64,000 nt of DNA from Bombus terrestris (GCF_910591885.1 NC_063278.1:5863501-5927500); one strand, 5' to 3'; positions 1 to 13,058 are shown, numbered from the stretch's first letter. Program-made: numbers and translations. Notes: generated by a model from the letters alone, not told the origin.

Positions 1-3000
1 TCTTACAAGTATTTCTAAACAGGCATATTGTTGATCTTATTGAAAAATATTATAATTATATAATACATTAAATCTGTACATCTTGTTCACGAGATATAAA
101 TGTAAATCCTGTAGATCACATACCTGCACGCATCACGTTACAGCGGCATTATATGTATTTGTCACTTGAATTCAAACGGCTTCAAGTACGAGCAAAGCAT
201 TGGCATGGCGCTACTTGAATTTAACCCTGCCGCGATTCTCGAATTTTTATATTACGATCTTGCTCTTATCTCTGTAAATAAGAAGATTTGTAATGTCTTA
301 AAAAATGCATCAACTACAATTCTCTCTCAACGTGCTCAAACTTGAGATAATTTTCAATATTAACAAAATGCAATGGGCGAAAAAATCAGCAAAAGAATAC
401 GGCAAACTTAAAAGTTGATTTGATTCGGAAGTGGCTTCATCCATCGACAGCTAAGGAAAGAAAAAGCGCGATAAGAGCAGCCGGTCTCGCAGTATCGGCC
501 GCAAATTGAAAAATCGAAAAGCAAGGCGTGACATGGTGGCCCGTGCAAAGAAACGTTCCAGTAATTGATTTAGGAGTATCCATTTAATTAGGCGGACGTT
601 GTAAAGGCCGAGAAGAGATCGAGATCCGACAATACTTTCGCAGTTCTTTATCGGGAAACGGAGAAGGACAGCCGCGGGAACGACGAAGTATCGGCAATAA
701 TGAGATTGAAATTAATTCGACGTCGTGCCGGTCGACGAGATATTCGACGATAAGATAATTCAACAAATTTGCCCAACTAAGTCTCGGATTTTCGTTCCAC
801 ACCGATGTTACTATTATTCGAGAGTATTACCCTCTTGGTCGCTATTTCTATTTTTTTCTTCTTCATCCTCTCGTTCCTTTTCTTTCTACTTTTTGTTGGT
901 GATCCTTAACGCTTCTTCACCGTGAAACGATTCTCGAACGAAGGAGAAGCGAGACCTCTTGCCGCGAAGACAAACGAGCACCGTTTAATCTTTTAACCGG
1001 GAACGAGACAGTGGCGCGAACGCAGCCGAACTAATCCAGCGCAATTGTTTTCGTCCGTGTTGACTGCTTATCTGGCTTAACAGCCGACTAATTCCGCGAT
1101 CTAACAAACTTCGAGGCCCCGGTGCCTCCTCAGCTAGTAGTTAACCTCCGGTTCCCGTAGTTTTTCACGGCGCTCCCTGTAACGCTGCAACTGAATACCG
1201 GACATTAAGATATACACGGCGAACAACGTAATCGCTTAAACGGCCGCGAGATCATACGTGTCTCTAACGAGATAGCGAAATGGCGGCCATTTAAAGGGAA
1301 ATAAACGCGTTCTTGGGAGCAATCGCGAGGAACGAGAGAACGATGCTTGAGTGGTGTGATCGTTTGGTTTAGAAAATTAATTGTGCAATTGATCTTATAT
1401 ATACAGAAGAAAGGTCTAAGGTTTTAGGGTTAACTGTTATAAGCTTGAAAGGTTCATAGCGTGTAAAGAGAGGAATAAGAGGATGATTAATAATAGAATG
1501 TAATCGTGTATTATGTTGTAGGGATACTTGACGAGGTTAATTTATTTGTTCGTCGTAGATAATTTAGTTAAATTATAATAATGAAGAATTATATTGTATA
1601 GGATGAACGTGTAATACGTCCGAAATTTTTATTTGAAGCGAAAAGTTTTACAAAAATTAGACTTTCAATTTTAGTTCTTGTTATAATTATTTTTATTAGA
1701 ATAATAGTTTCTATTAAAATTAGAGTCTTATTAAGATTTTATTTTTTTTGTCAAAGACGTGTCAAAGAACGATATGGCTCTATTGGCATTCTTTAAACAC
1801 AGCGGTCCCTTCCTATGCAGGGTCTCTAACTCACCCTCGGATCGGTTCTGTGAGGGGTTGAAATTTTGTAAGGAAGTGTACCACCTATTAGTAGGCAACC
1901 GTGTGTTACGTCGCTGCTGTACTTCAGGTAACTCAGGTGTATGGAACGAAATAGGAAAACACTTCGAATCGATACTCGAATCTTAGTTTCGAAAGAATTC
2001 TTGATATTATTTGCAAATTATATGCACAGAAATTTGTGTTAACAATGTAGCTCAAATTTTCGAGCATTGAGATTATTCGCAGGTGAAAATCGATAGTTTA
2101 ATTTTAACGGAGATTCGATTGGGCTAAGTTTAGCACGCGCAATTAATGGTTACATTCGTTGGAGAATACCCGAGTCAATATAATTCACGTAATAATCGCA
2201 AGACATTGTTACGTAGAATTTGAGAAAATTTCAATTTTGAATCGCGTTTGCTATTATGTTATTATTGTTGGATATTATTTCTGCTTTTAAAAAGCAATTT
2301 TGAATATAAGTTGTTATTAATTCGACTGAAACCATCGATATATTTTTTGTAATTATAAACAGAGGAAATCTGAAGTCAATTATTTTTATGAGCTTCGCAT
2401 CTCTACTTAGAAATAAAGAAAATCCCAATCAGTTGATATGAATCAATTGAATAAGCCATTTACAAATCTTCTTTCCAAATTCATATAAAATGCCTGAAAG
2501 ACAGAATGAAAATTGGTTGAAGGTAAACGTTGCTATCGACTCTGTTACCTGTCACATGAACGAACGAAAGTATAGAAATATATCTCGATAAATCAGCAAG
2601 AATACAACTCGTTAACGGCAACGGAGAATCCTAAAATTTAGAAAAAAGAAAAAGACAAATGCGAAGGAAAAAGAAAATTTCTGTTCTTCGTGCTCGGTTG
2701 TCGAAACATCGCGATAAAAAAGACCTCGACTCTGTTTCCCAAAACGCATGTGCAACCGAAATCCCTAAAAATTCGGCAAAACTAAACGTCAACGACGAAC
2801 TCGGAATAGTTAACGAAACGTCACGATAAAAGGCTAAAATTATATGCGTCCTTCTCCATTTCTCTGCCTTCCTCTCCACTCTCCTCTTTTTTCCTTTTTT
2901 TTCTTTTATCATACTGACTGCTGGTGCGCTGTTTTCTACGCTCGCGACGAACGGATGCGGACGAAACGGCGACGCGACGCCGGAAACGCGGATGGGGTGG

Positions 3001-5207
3001 GAGTTGAGCGTTTGACATATTTTGTCCGGAAAACCGACAGATCAGGGACGATAGCGGCGTACGAGAAAGGGTTGGTGGTTGGGGTGAGCACAGGGGCACC
3101 TCTGCTTCTGACGTGGAGATTAGTGTCCGCCATTGTGGTGACGTCACCATAGTTAACACGCATTCAAACGACCGTGCAAACGGCTGGTGAAATTATTGAC
3201 CAACGCCTCGCGAGTTTCGTCACCTCGTCCTCATTCGTTCTCTTGTCTTCCTCCTCTCTTCTCGTTTTCTTCTTCTCTTCTTTTCAAAAACTCATCACGA
3301 GTCATTTTACGTAAAAATAATCGAATAATGGAAGAGATAGGATAAAAATTGATTTCATGGTGGACAGTAGGATAGAGGAAGGAGATGATCTACCGTTGAA
3401 TCGTGTAACGTCGAGTCTGCAGGCAGAAGTCGGTACCGGTTGACAGATGAATTGTGCCCCGAGGAACAATGGGACCGACCAAAAATTAACGGCATTGTCT
3501 TAACTTTGAATTCGCATGGCGGCTGGTGTTTGCCTCATGCCGTAGTCGATTACCACGAAACAGGGAGGCGCGGCTGGGCGCGAACGCATTCAGAAGAGAG
3601 CTTTCCGGGCTTTCGATTACGCGCCCGACGACGGATTGTCCCTGGCGTTACTGCCGCATTTCGAACTTTATGACGTGTAATTTTGGCTTTGACATCTTCG
3701 GGAGATATACGAGCGAGAAGGAAGGGGAAGTGTGCGTTTATAGCCATCACCTGTTCTATTGCGTAAAAAATCCGCGGAGTTAGCAAAGTAGATGTAAATA
3801 TGAAATGTTGATCCATGTTGGATAGGATTTACCGTGATTTCTATTTTGAATCCTTTTGCTTTTTCAGGATGTGAATGCGATTATTGAATGTAGGAAAAAA
3901 TTCGGTGATTTCATATATATTATGGCGAAAGCGTAGACGTTGATGGATGTATACGATAATGAAGTAAAGAGTTTAGGAAATGTTACCCGTGAAATTGAAA
4001 TATAAAATTCTCCCCATTTCCATTTCCAACTTGACTTTCTTCGAACATTTAATAATTGGTTAAGACAATCGCGATAAGAAAAAGGAAAAATAGTATATAT
4101 CAGTTTATATCTTTCCCAAAAGTAAACTAAGGACAGTAGAAACGATACGTAAAATGCAGATTAATATGTTTATATAGAACGTTTTATTACAAATTTCTAA
4201 ATTTTTATGAGTATGCATAATTTCTTTTTACATTTGGTAATATGTAAATTTTTTGTGAGAATTTATTATTATTCTGTTCATGTATTAAATGCCAAACTGT
4301 AATGCGATTTCATTAACTTTACTGCTACTTTACTATTTACGAATTTATTTCGTAATTTTACTAATTAATTTATTATTACTTAACTATCAGAAATCTATAA
4401 CATAACTCAATTTTATCTAATTTTACCTAATGTTAAAACTGTGCTCAACCCCCGTGGTACTGCAACCAGATACGCGCTACAGTAGTACTCATGGCTTGAC
4501 GTGCAGGCGAACTATTCTTACCTGAGCCTCGTCCATCGATACCTCTTTCAAACGTGAGATGGCGTACAGCTCATTTCCAACAAGCGTTCTCCCTCGTACT
4601 ATGAATTTAACGATCGCTCAGAGAAATCGATTAAAAAGAAAAATAAGAAATAATAGCTCGATTATCTGATTCCGGACAGAGCAGAGGCGATGGGTTCACG
4701 CGACGCGGCGGTTTCGCACACGCGAGACACGTTGCGAAATGCATTATGCAATAAACGTAATAAGCGTCCAATAGTAATGGCTCGAGAGGAGTTAAACAAT
4801 TTATGTAACGAGCTTTCTATAGCCAGCGGAGGTGTATCGAAATCTGGCGTGAGATCGATCAATTATTCTCGCATAAATTCGCTCTTGTAATCGAGGAAGA
4901 CGATCGTTCGTCAAGATCGTATGAATTGAAATTTATCCTCGGCTGATACCTTTGGGTCGTGGATGACCAAAACACTTTGATTTAGATGTAGCGGCACAGG
5001 AATCAAAGGACGATGCGAATCGAAAGCGACTCATGTTGTTGTTTTACCTCAGGACATTGACACAGCCTTGACGCATAAAACATAATGATAAATAAACTCC
5101 AGGCAAAACAATGTCGCCGCTACATGCAATCGTCGAATAAAGGCAAATTTTAATTCTCCGACTCTCCTCCTACCAGTACAAATAAACGGAAGTGATCGCG
5201 AGCGAGC

Positions 5208-5279
5208 AGTTATTGTTCGAGTTATTGTCCAAGTTATTATCTGAGTTACTTTCCGAGTTATCGTATGAGTTATCATCAA
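5208..5279. repeat. 12-bp tandem repeat, six units
   Basis: Six consecutive 12-bp units start at 5208, 5220, 5232, 5244, 5256 and 5268. Each begins AGTTA; the second halves vary. The total of 72 bp has no length changes between units. A divergent continuation may run on to about 5295. Confidence 0.85.
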
Positions 5280-7001
5280 GTATTAACGGAGTTAATCTCA
5301 ACAGTATTTATACTTATATTTATTTAATTTATTTAAATATATTTGACGGGTTGCAATAGCAATTCCTCGTTATTCTATATTATAATCCTCGACACTATCC
5401 ACCATATAGATTTAAGATTGATTATTCAATCTTAACTTTTAAGATTTTATTTCTAAATTCTATTTAAAGTTTTTGTCATATAAAATAATGTTAAATAGTT
5501 TAATAGGTCATTTAACGATTATAAATTGAGGATCTTCAAAAATATTTCTTGAATTGTATTGATATCGATTTATATGAATTATATTTGTGACTGTATTTTT
5601 GAGTTAAAGATTCTACTTAGTTAAAAAAAATTATTTAAATAAATTTTGTACATTGATATATACTTATCTTTCTCCCTTATCCATTTCAATCAAAAATAGG
5701 ATTAATCTGGTACAATATCTTTTATCTATCGATCACGTGATATAAATTTAATCGTGAAAATAATTTACCTAAAATTATGTAAACATATTAAAAATAACAT
5801 CTTTTTGGAATTGCTATAAGTCAATTAGTGAGTCAATGCCTTGTACTGTTACTGAAATCTTATTTTTTTCTCAGGAACAATATACTCTTTTTACAAGGAA
5901 TATTATTATACCTAGCTTCGTTAACAATCATTATTTGAGCGAGTTACTGTCAAAAATCAATCGATAACAATACCAAATAATTATTATTACGCAATATACA
6001 TTTTAATGCTGAAAGACAAAAATCTAACCCAAACCAATATGTCAGTAATATTATTGAAACAATTGATGAGACGCAACGTATGCGTCAGTAACAGTGGAAG
6101 TCTTAGTGAATCTAATTACTTCAAAAACCAATCTGAAAAACATTAATTTATGGAAGAATTAATAGAGATAGTTTTTAATACAAAAACCAGAATGGGAGTA
6201 TATTAATATAACACGAATTATTTAAAAACAATGTGGTTTATTTGAATCGCACAAGACATACACCGTATCTGCTATGTTTATAATTACGGACCTCCCCGTG
6301 GAAAATCTGGTCAAAGGATGTGTTGCGAACTTTGGCCAGTCTTTGCCCGAAGACGCCTTGTTTTCTCGTATTGCCTTAATGTCGATCCTCGGTTTTTTCT
6401 GATTTTTCATTTTTCTTTATTTTTGTTTAAAGTGTTCGAAAGTGTTACCAGGTCTTGAAAACCCAGTCGTACCGTGTCTAGAAACCGAGCTTCGGATTAT
6501 TTTTACCCTGGATCAGAAGATTTCATGCTAAAAATCCAATTTCCCTGCTACCGACTGTTTTTGTTCGCCTCCGTTTCTGCGCATCCTGCCGCGTTCATCT
6601 TGCGTGTGGCTCATTTCCCATCCTGTCGCTTACTATATTATAGGAAATACCTCTTCATATTTTTTTTCTTGTTTATTTATTTTATTTAACTGTCTAGATA
6701 CTTCAATTTGCTATACTTCTGACGTTTTGCTCTTCGCTTTATTTATTTATTTTTTTATTTCGTCTGGGATTATCTTTTACCATTTTACGTGGTTTACCCT
6801 GTGTAGAAACGTTAGAAATCGATCGACAGGACACGGCGAGGCGAAATAACACGATTTATTTCATCCACGTGAAAGAAACTTCAGGTTTCGTCGTCTGGAA
6901 TTCGTTCTGGAAGATTCCACTTTCGCGGCGAATTTACTCATCGTCTCCTGTCGATCGAATCGCCCGCCGCGAGATTTGCGTGTGTGATTGTGTTCTTTTT
7001 C

Positions 7002-7018
7002 TTTTTTTTTTTTTTTTT
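7002..7018. repeat. Poly-T run (17 T)
   Basis: Uninterrupted T17 following a TTCTTTTTC stretch. It could be the A-tail of an old minus-strand retroposon, but I see no flanking direct repeats. Confidence 0.9.
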
Positions 7019-8850
7019 CCTATGTTCGCTTCGTGAGGCAGGGAACTTGGTCCTATGTGGGATGAATTCGAATAAGAAAGACGAGAGAAACTTTTGGAAA
7101 CGAAGCGCGCGTTTCGTCGCATCGTCTCACGGATTAAGGTGATTCTGTGAACTTATAATTCTTTTTCTTTCTTTTTACCGTTCCTTTGATTTAATTCTAT
7201 CTTGCTGTTTTACAGAATTAAATTTTTCGAAAGCACTCAAGAAGGACGAAACATCCATCTTTTAGATAATTGCCCCATTTGTTTCTCTTTTATTATTCGT
7301 ATTCTTATAATGTTCACGTGCCAATAAAATGGCCAACAAACATCCTCGAAGATAATGATGAACGAAACGACGCGTTCTCGTGTGCACGAAAAAGATTGAT
7401 ACAATTAATATTATGATGATTTTTATTTATTTCTCACGTTTGAACGCCGACGATCATGTTCGTCTGCCTTATTCTCCGCCCGGTTCTCCACCTCCCTGTA
7501 TTCGTTTCCCATTTTTGCTACGGGCAGTGCCATATATTTACAATATATCGTATAAACGGAGCCTGGCATGTACGTATTTCAGAATCAATCTAACAAACGC
7601 TTTTTTTTCTTTAACTAGATAACGAGATTTTCATTTTTTTATCATTTTGCCTTTTACCTAGGGCCGTACACGTCTAACACCGAGACAACTATCGTGATAT
7701 GAGTTTTTTTCTCCTTTTATCCTTTTATTACTCACTCGTTATTGACATTCATACAATACACAACTCACGGAAAAATTGAAGAAACTAACGTTCGATCCTT
7801 TTTCCTTTAACGCGCAGACGCACAGTTTCAACGAACTCATACATACACAAAAATCGAGAAACGCACACACATACTATACTCCAGTTACTCTTTATCTTAT
7901 TGCCTAGATCATCTTTTTTTTTATTTAGGAACAGTCCCCTTCGAAAACGTTTACAACGAGGCGTTTTTCGGGAAAACGAAATGAACGAAGGAAAAATAAC
8001 GAAAGGGGAAGAAACAGAACTATACAGTACGCAGTATAATGGAACGTAAGAGAAAAGGAAAGATAATTGAACGCTGGATGCATCGATCGTGCGAATACAA
8101 TATGTAAGTACCTCAGTCTTCGGTTTCTTCCAACGAAAAAAACGGAGAAAGTAAAAAGATAATCAGTTAACCAACCGTCGCATCGTTTGGACGCGCCACT
8201 TGGTGGACACGACGATTTTCGCAGGATCAACGATCCGCGGTCTCGATCCTGCGAAAGCCGCGCGATATCCGATCAGCCGCGACGGTAATAAATATAACCA
8301 ACGAACAAACGCGCTATAATAATAGCGCCAGCGTGTTTTGCGACCGCAAAATGACCGTCGAAGATTTCTCGAACGCCCTTCACACGAGCCAACCACAAAA
8401 CTGTCTTTTCAACGTCTATAGATCATACTTTTTCCAAATCATCGCCATTATTTTTCCCGAATTTAGTTTTATCACCTTTTTGTTATTTTTATTTTCTTCG
8501 TTATAATTCTTCTATTATCTGCATTAATTTCTTTTCATTTTTATTCGATTTTTTTCTGTGAACGTGAATAGACAAATTTTTATGACTAGCTATCGAACGT
8601 TAATTAGACGCGTTTTTTTAAAAAATCCGTTTAACATAGCGCCATCGCGAAAACAACAAAGAGAAGTTTCGATAGAGAGCCTTCGACGAACATCTTCGGC
8701 CGACGATCATCGCGCCGATAAACCTAAACAACTTTGGCATCTTCTTAACCATGTAAAACATCATCTTCGATAATAATTTAATAATAGCGGAGATAAAATA
8801 ATGAAGACAGCGCTTACAGTCGCTTGTAACCGCGTTAATAATGGTGGCAA

Positions 8851-8852
<2 letters not shown>

Positions 8853-8903
<51 letters not shown>
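8853..8903. repeat. (AAT)n microsatellite
   Basis: About 17 pure AAT units, followed by an interrupted AAT/AATAT-rich stretch to roughly 9045. It lies in the presumed 3' flank of the BCL11 orthologue and is likely length-polymorphic. Confidence 0.95.
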
Positions 8904-9837
8904 CAGTATGACAATAATAATAATATAATAGTAATAATAATAAAGTCAATAATTAATGTTAATAATGACAATAATAATATTAATAATAAGCAATAATAGA
9001 AACATATATAATAATATTAGATAATATTAATAGACAATAAAAGTACTATGATATATTTTACATAGGATCGGGGGTGGAGCTTAAAATCTAGAAAAAACGC
9101 AGCGCACACTTCCGGTTCACGCTGTATACGATTAATCGTACATCAAATACTCTCTGTATTCCTAATCATCGATAGCTAAACGCTGTTGAATTATTATTTA
9201 AGGGTGGATTTGAGGTTTTTCGAATATCGATGTTTCGCGCTTATATACATACACAAAGGATAATTTCGAAATCGCTCACGTGATTATTCTTCTTCCCGAT
9301 GGAGAAGAATAATCTGCCACTTTTATTTTCTGGCTTTTTTCGCGTTTTCTTTTTTTTTTTTCTTCTTCTTAGAAAACAAAGAGAGACGCTCGATGTACCG
9401 GAGCGACGTCGTCGATGCAATGTACAAAAGGATTATTTTTCCCCACCTAACCCTCTAAATCACTTCTCTCTCGCCCCCTCTTCACGATCTTTCACCCTAA
9501 ACGCTATACGCACGAACTGGTTGCAGGTTTTTTCATATTATATAACGTAATGTACATACATATACACGCGAACACGTTTCTCCATTACACATATATACAT
9601 ATATTACGTTATACAGTATTAGTATGCGATAATATTCTCTATCATTATTAAATAAATAATCTTCAAATGCAATAATAAAGTTACTATGTTCATTATCCTA
9701 TGTATAATATTTATATTTTGTATAATTCATCCTCTCGCGATTTTATATTTATGTATATATTTATACATTTATATATTTTTTTTATACTCTTTATGTATAT
9801 AATATGTATATTTATATATATTCATATTTATAGTTTC

Positions 9838-9843
9838 TTTATT
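9838..9843 (-). terminator. Candidate polyadenylation signal AATAAA
   Basis: A minus-strand AATAAA lies about 540 nt below the BCL11 stop codon in a T/A-rich context. In AT-rich DNA this hexamer is common by chance, so it is only a candidate. Confidence 0.3.
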
Positions 9844-10382
9844 TATAATTATTTACTCTTTTAAATAGTTCTGCTGAGACTCGCAAACTGGTAACCATTC
9901 GTTCGTTTCTCTAGTTCAATGTTTAAAATCGTCTTCATTCATCGAACCAGTTTGAATTTTTCTTTATATTCGGTTTCCTCCAATTCGGAAACCTTTCTTT
10001 GTCATCTTGAAGTCCTCAAACGTGGCTTTTTCACTTTTGAGGCTGACATTTGTCGTTGTTCTTCGTTTATACAATGATATACATTCCTTGTGTTGCCGGG
10101 ACCGTTTCCAGGTCATATCGATCGGCTGTTTCCTCGTTCACCGACCTACCGCCTCCCCCAACACTGAGAGGCGATCCTGGACATTTGACCAGAGAAGATT
10201 ATTCGGAGTACACTGCAACCGTGTCTTCGTCTGAACATTTTAAGGTTCCTGGTCTTCGTCCAGGATTCGCCATTTTGCCCTCTGTTTCACTTCCAAGGAA
10301 GAAGATCCCCTCTTCAGTACACCGGGTATGGTGGTCTGTGTGGCCACAGTGGCGGGATCGGCGGTAGGCTTCCGTTCCAAGA
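9838..10382 (-). other. Probable proximal 3' UTR of the BCL11 orthologue
   Basis: This directly follows the stop codon on the minus strand. The first part (about 10060-10382) is GC-richer than the DNA beyond it, then composition falls to AT-rich. The first AATAAA I see on the minus strand is at 9838-9843 (TTTATT on the plus strand). Further AATAAA motifs lie lower, so the true 3' UTR could run several kilobases further. The end point is a guess. Confidence 0.45.
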
Positions 10383-12526
10383 TCAAGTGTCCTTGGTACT
10401 CAACGAGGAGTCCTCGTCTTGGCTACCAGGATATGGCATGCCTAGTTTTGGACCTTGTTGCACCACAACCACGCACTTTCTCATGTGCTTCTCCAACGTG
10501 CTTGGCACCGAGAATGGCATCTCGCAGAAGCGACATTTGTACGTGTCTTTCCCGTGTCTACCGTGTGTCTTCATGTGCCTGGTCAGTTTCGAGCTCTGTG
10601 CACACGCGTACGAGCACAACTCGCACTTGTAAGGTTTTTCTCCCGTGTGAGATCGCCTGTGTACCGTTAGATTCGAGCAATTCTTAAATACTTTGCCGCA
10701 ATACTCGCACGTGTCGTTCCTGCCACTTCGTTCCTTTTTCAATAAGGGACTTGGTAAACCTTGAAGGGCTAAACTGGACGTGGTAGCCTTCGTTGCTTTT
10801 CGGAATTCATTGTTTTCTAGGTAATGAGGACTCGGTAGCCAGAGGCCACCGAAGTCCGGCCCCGAAGATCTGGGAAAACCCTGACCAGAGAATATATTAG
10901 GTGTGGTTGAGGAATTGAAGTTCGTGGGCGATAACGCGCTGTCTTTCTCCTTGTTGTTGTTCAGAGAGTTGGTCATGTTAGACGGCGATTCTGTTTTAAT
11001 GAAACCGCCCCGGTGGTTCTCCTGCAGAGCCTGTCTATAAGCCTCCGAGTACTGTGCGATGTTACTCAATCCGAACTTTTCCATCAAATCACCGACTAAA
11101 CTGGCTGGTTTCTGCTCTATTCTACCACTGCTTTCTTCTCCGCTTTGACCTTGAGTAGTACTCAAATCCTCTGGTGTATTCTCTTCGGTATCTTCCCTTT
11201 CTCCTTTCTGTTCGTTCTCGTCCGCTTCATCGAGATCCATATTCTCATCGCAACTGGAACCATCGTCCGGAACAGTTTCGACGCTCCCTTGAGGACTAGC
11301 CGCGTTCAGATTCTCCTGGTGTTCTTTTCTCATATGTTTCCTCAACTCGGCAAAGCTTGGAATCTCCATTTCGCAAACTTCACACCTCGTCGGCGTCGTT
11401 TGTCCATCCTGCGTTCCATCCTGTCCATACTGTCTCTCCTTGTCCCTGTGACTTCTTCGATGCACGATGAGATTCGACTGGAAACGGAACTTCTTGTCAC
11501 AGACCTCGCACGAGTAAATCGTTTCTGATACGGAGTCTGCGATGATGGGCGTCGAGGCGACAGGTGGACTGGTCTTTTCGCTATCGGTTGAATTATTATT
11601 GTTATGATGACCAACCGGGCTCTGACTGTAGCAGGGCGGCGAATTCTCCTTTTGGTGATTGTTATGTGTCAGTATTGTAGCGTTGTTCGACGCTGGACTG
11701 GGAGGTTCGACAGGTTGACTGTGATTTTGTGCTGCTGGCGGCTGCTGTTGTTGCTGCTGGACGGTGCTCGGTACAGGTACAGGCGGTACCGGGGCAGGTG
11801 GGTTCGAATTCGTCGTCGAATTACCGCTACTAGGTGGAGCCGCGCCTAAGGACGGATTAGCGAGGCTCCTTAGGCGCGCCGAGTAAAAATCCAGATTGGC
11901 CTCGAGTGGAGGAGGATGCGCTTGTCCGGCGAGGCCACGGCCGTGCGACAGTTCGGCCAGGTTCGCCAGATTCCGGGCATTGTTCAAGGAGTCCAATGAA
12001 CTACGGACCAAGGGATCTCCCAAATTTAAACCATCCATACCTCGAAGCGGATCGCCAAGATTTTGGAGATTTCTCGTGGCAGTCTGTAGCTCCTGAAGGC
12101 CTCTATACCCGGCCAAAGGATTCAAGGCCAAAAAGTCTGGCCTAAACATGGGTGGGAAGCTTCGTTCGAGGTGCTGAGGTAACCTTAGAAAACTGTGAAG
12201 CGGATCGCCAACAAGGGACGCTGAGGATTGAAGTTGTTGTCGTCCACTGCTACTACCGCTGGAACTGGTGCCGCCGGATGAGTTTCCCGTGGATGAGCTT
12301 CCGGTGGATTTACTGCTTAGGTTCAGGTGGTTGGGTGGGCTGAGGTGATGCGTGTGAGTGGGTGTGGGCGTTGGTGGACTTGGCGCGGGTGTGTTCGACG
12401 AGGAGTTCGTCGATGACGTCGGGGAAGTGTAAAGACGGGCGCCGTGGACGCTTTGTACATGCTGGAGCAGCTCCCACGCTGAGGATAGTCTTCTGGAACA
12501 TTGCGAGCACTGCAGCCATCGTGGTT
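10383..12526 (-). CDS. BCL11: BCL11A/B (CG9650/chronophage) orthologue, last coding exon with six zinc fingers
   Basis: This exon encodes 713 complete residues plus the last two bases of a split Glu codon, and ends at a TGA (10383-10385). Seen in order: a C2H2 finger at 12444-12509 (C-x2-C-x12-H-x4-H, with the SAWELLQH core); a Ser/Thr/Pro-rich stretch; a Pro/Gln/Asn-rich region with Q6; a finger near 11448-11516 containing FQSNLIVHRRSH; a divergent finger near 11319-11384; an acidic segment with PEDLS (11160-11174); an IKTE sumoylation-type site; then a C-terminal array near 10473-10709 of three fingers, the first two joined by TGEKP. The last finger is C-x2-C-x12-H-x3-C. The array CEYCGKVFKNCSNL / CAQSSKLTRHMKTH is the BCL11 signature and is nearly identical to the vertebrate proteins. 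The acceptor is TCTTGTTTCAG at 12527. The frame stays open well upstream of the first ATG (12149), and the finger at 12444-12509 lies in that upstream part, so 12149 is not the start. Family role: sequence-specific nuclear transcription factor, usually a repressor, in neural development. The family call is very firm; alternative 3' ends are not excluded. Confidence 0.95.
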
Positions 12527-12882
12527 CTGAAACAAGATAATGTAGATAGTCTCGGTTAAATACTTGAAAGTATAGATTTTTGGAAAAGAACTCATTGAAG
12601 GAAGATATATCGTTACTTTATAGTAAATTGACAAATCGAGTATTTTAGGAATATATGGGACTATGTTGATACGAACAGCTACAAGGTACAAAGGTTTTTT
12701 AATTTTAAGGAATTAATTTTCTCGTCAGAAACAGTGCAAGGGTACACGAATCTCCGAAAATTTCTACATTTCGAAGCTTGTGGATTGCTTTTATTTTATA
12801 AAACGAGAATATTTAATACTAAATGCGGAGGGGAACGACTTCGGTAAATTTTAGATTAAATTAAAATATAACATGTTCAGAG

Positions 12883-12896
12883 GGTCGTTGATGATT
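12883..12896 (+). repeat. Target-site duplication, left copy
   Basis: 14-bp copy of GGTCGTTGATGATT bordering the insertion on the 5' side; its exact partner is at 13059-13072. Confidence 0.8.
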
Positions 12897-13058
12897 CTCC
12901 GGCAGTAATACGAAATGGGTCTCGGGCATTCCAGCTGAGCGTCGGGCGGTCCACCGTGGGGTTTTAGTCGGTATAGTCCGACACTACCCCGACGTTTTCA
13001 AGGGGAGAGGGGTGTCCATGAGGATTTCCCCACGTATAAAAAAAGAAAAAAGAACAGA
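12897..13058 (+). mobile_element. Short retroposon (SINE-like or truncated non-LTR) insertion
   Basis: A GC-rich segment of about 160 bp in AT-rich intron ends in an A-rich tail (13038-13053). It is flanked by a 14-bp exact direct repeat, GGTCGTTGATGATT, at 12883-12896 and 13059-13072. The repeat can be extended leftwards through CAGAGG with one base of length difference. The body has a nested hairpin: GTCGG (12967-12971) with CCGAC (12978-12982) inside GGGGT (12958-12962) with ACCCC (12986-12990). CGTGGGG (12955-12961) also pairs with CCCCACG just before the tail (13028-13034). Target-site duplication plus A-tail is the hallmark of LINE-machinery retroposition, inserted in plus orientation. 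No protein is encoded. I cannot name the family. Confidence 0.8.

Larger units (their letters stand above)
1..9837. other. AT-rich region downstream of BCL11; no gene recognised
   Basis: All open frames are short and lack domains or plausible exon structure. There are GC-richer patches around 900-1350 and 2840-3230 (with pyrimidine runs) and 3400-3780. The upper end (roughly 7000-9837) is rich in U/T tracts and AT repeats on the minus strand and may be distal 3' UTR. It holds a 12-bp tandem repeat at 5208-5279, a T17 run at 7002-7018 and an (AAT)n tract at 8853-8903. Confidence 0.6.
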
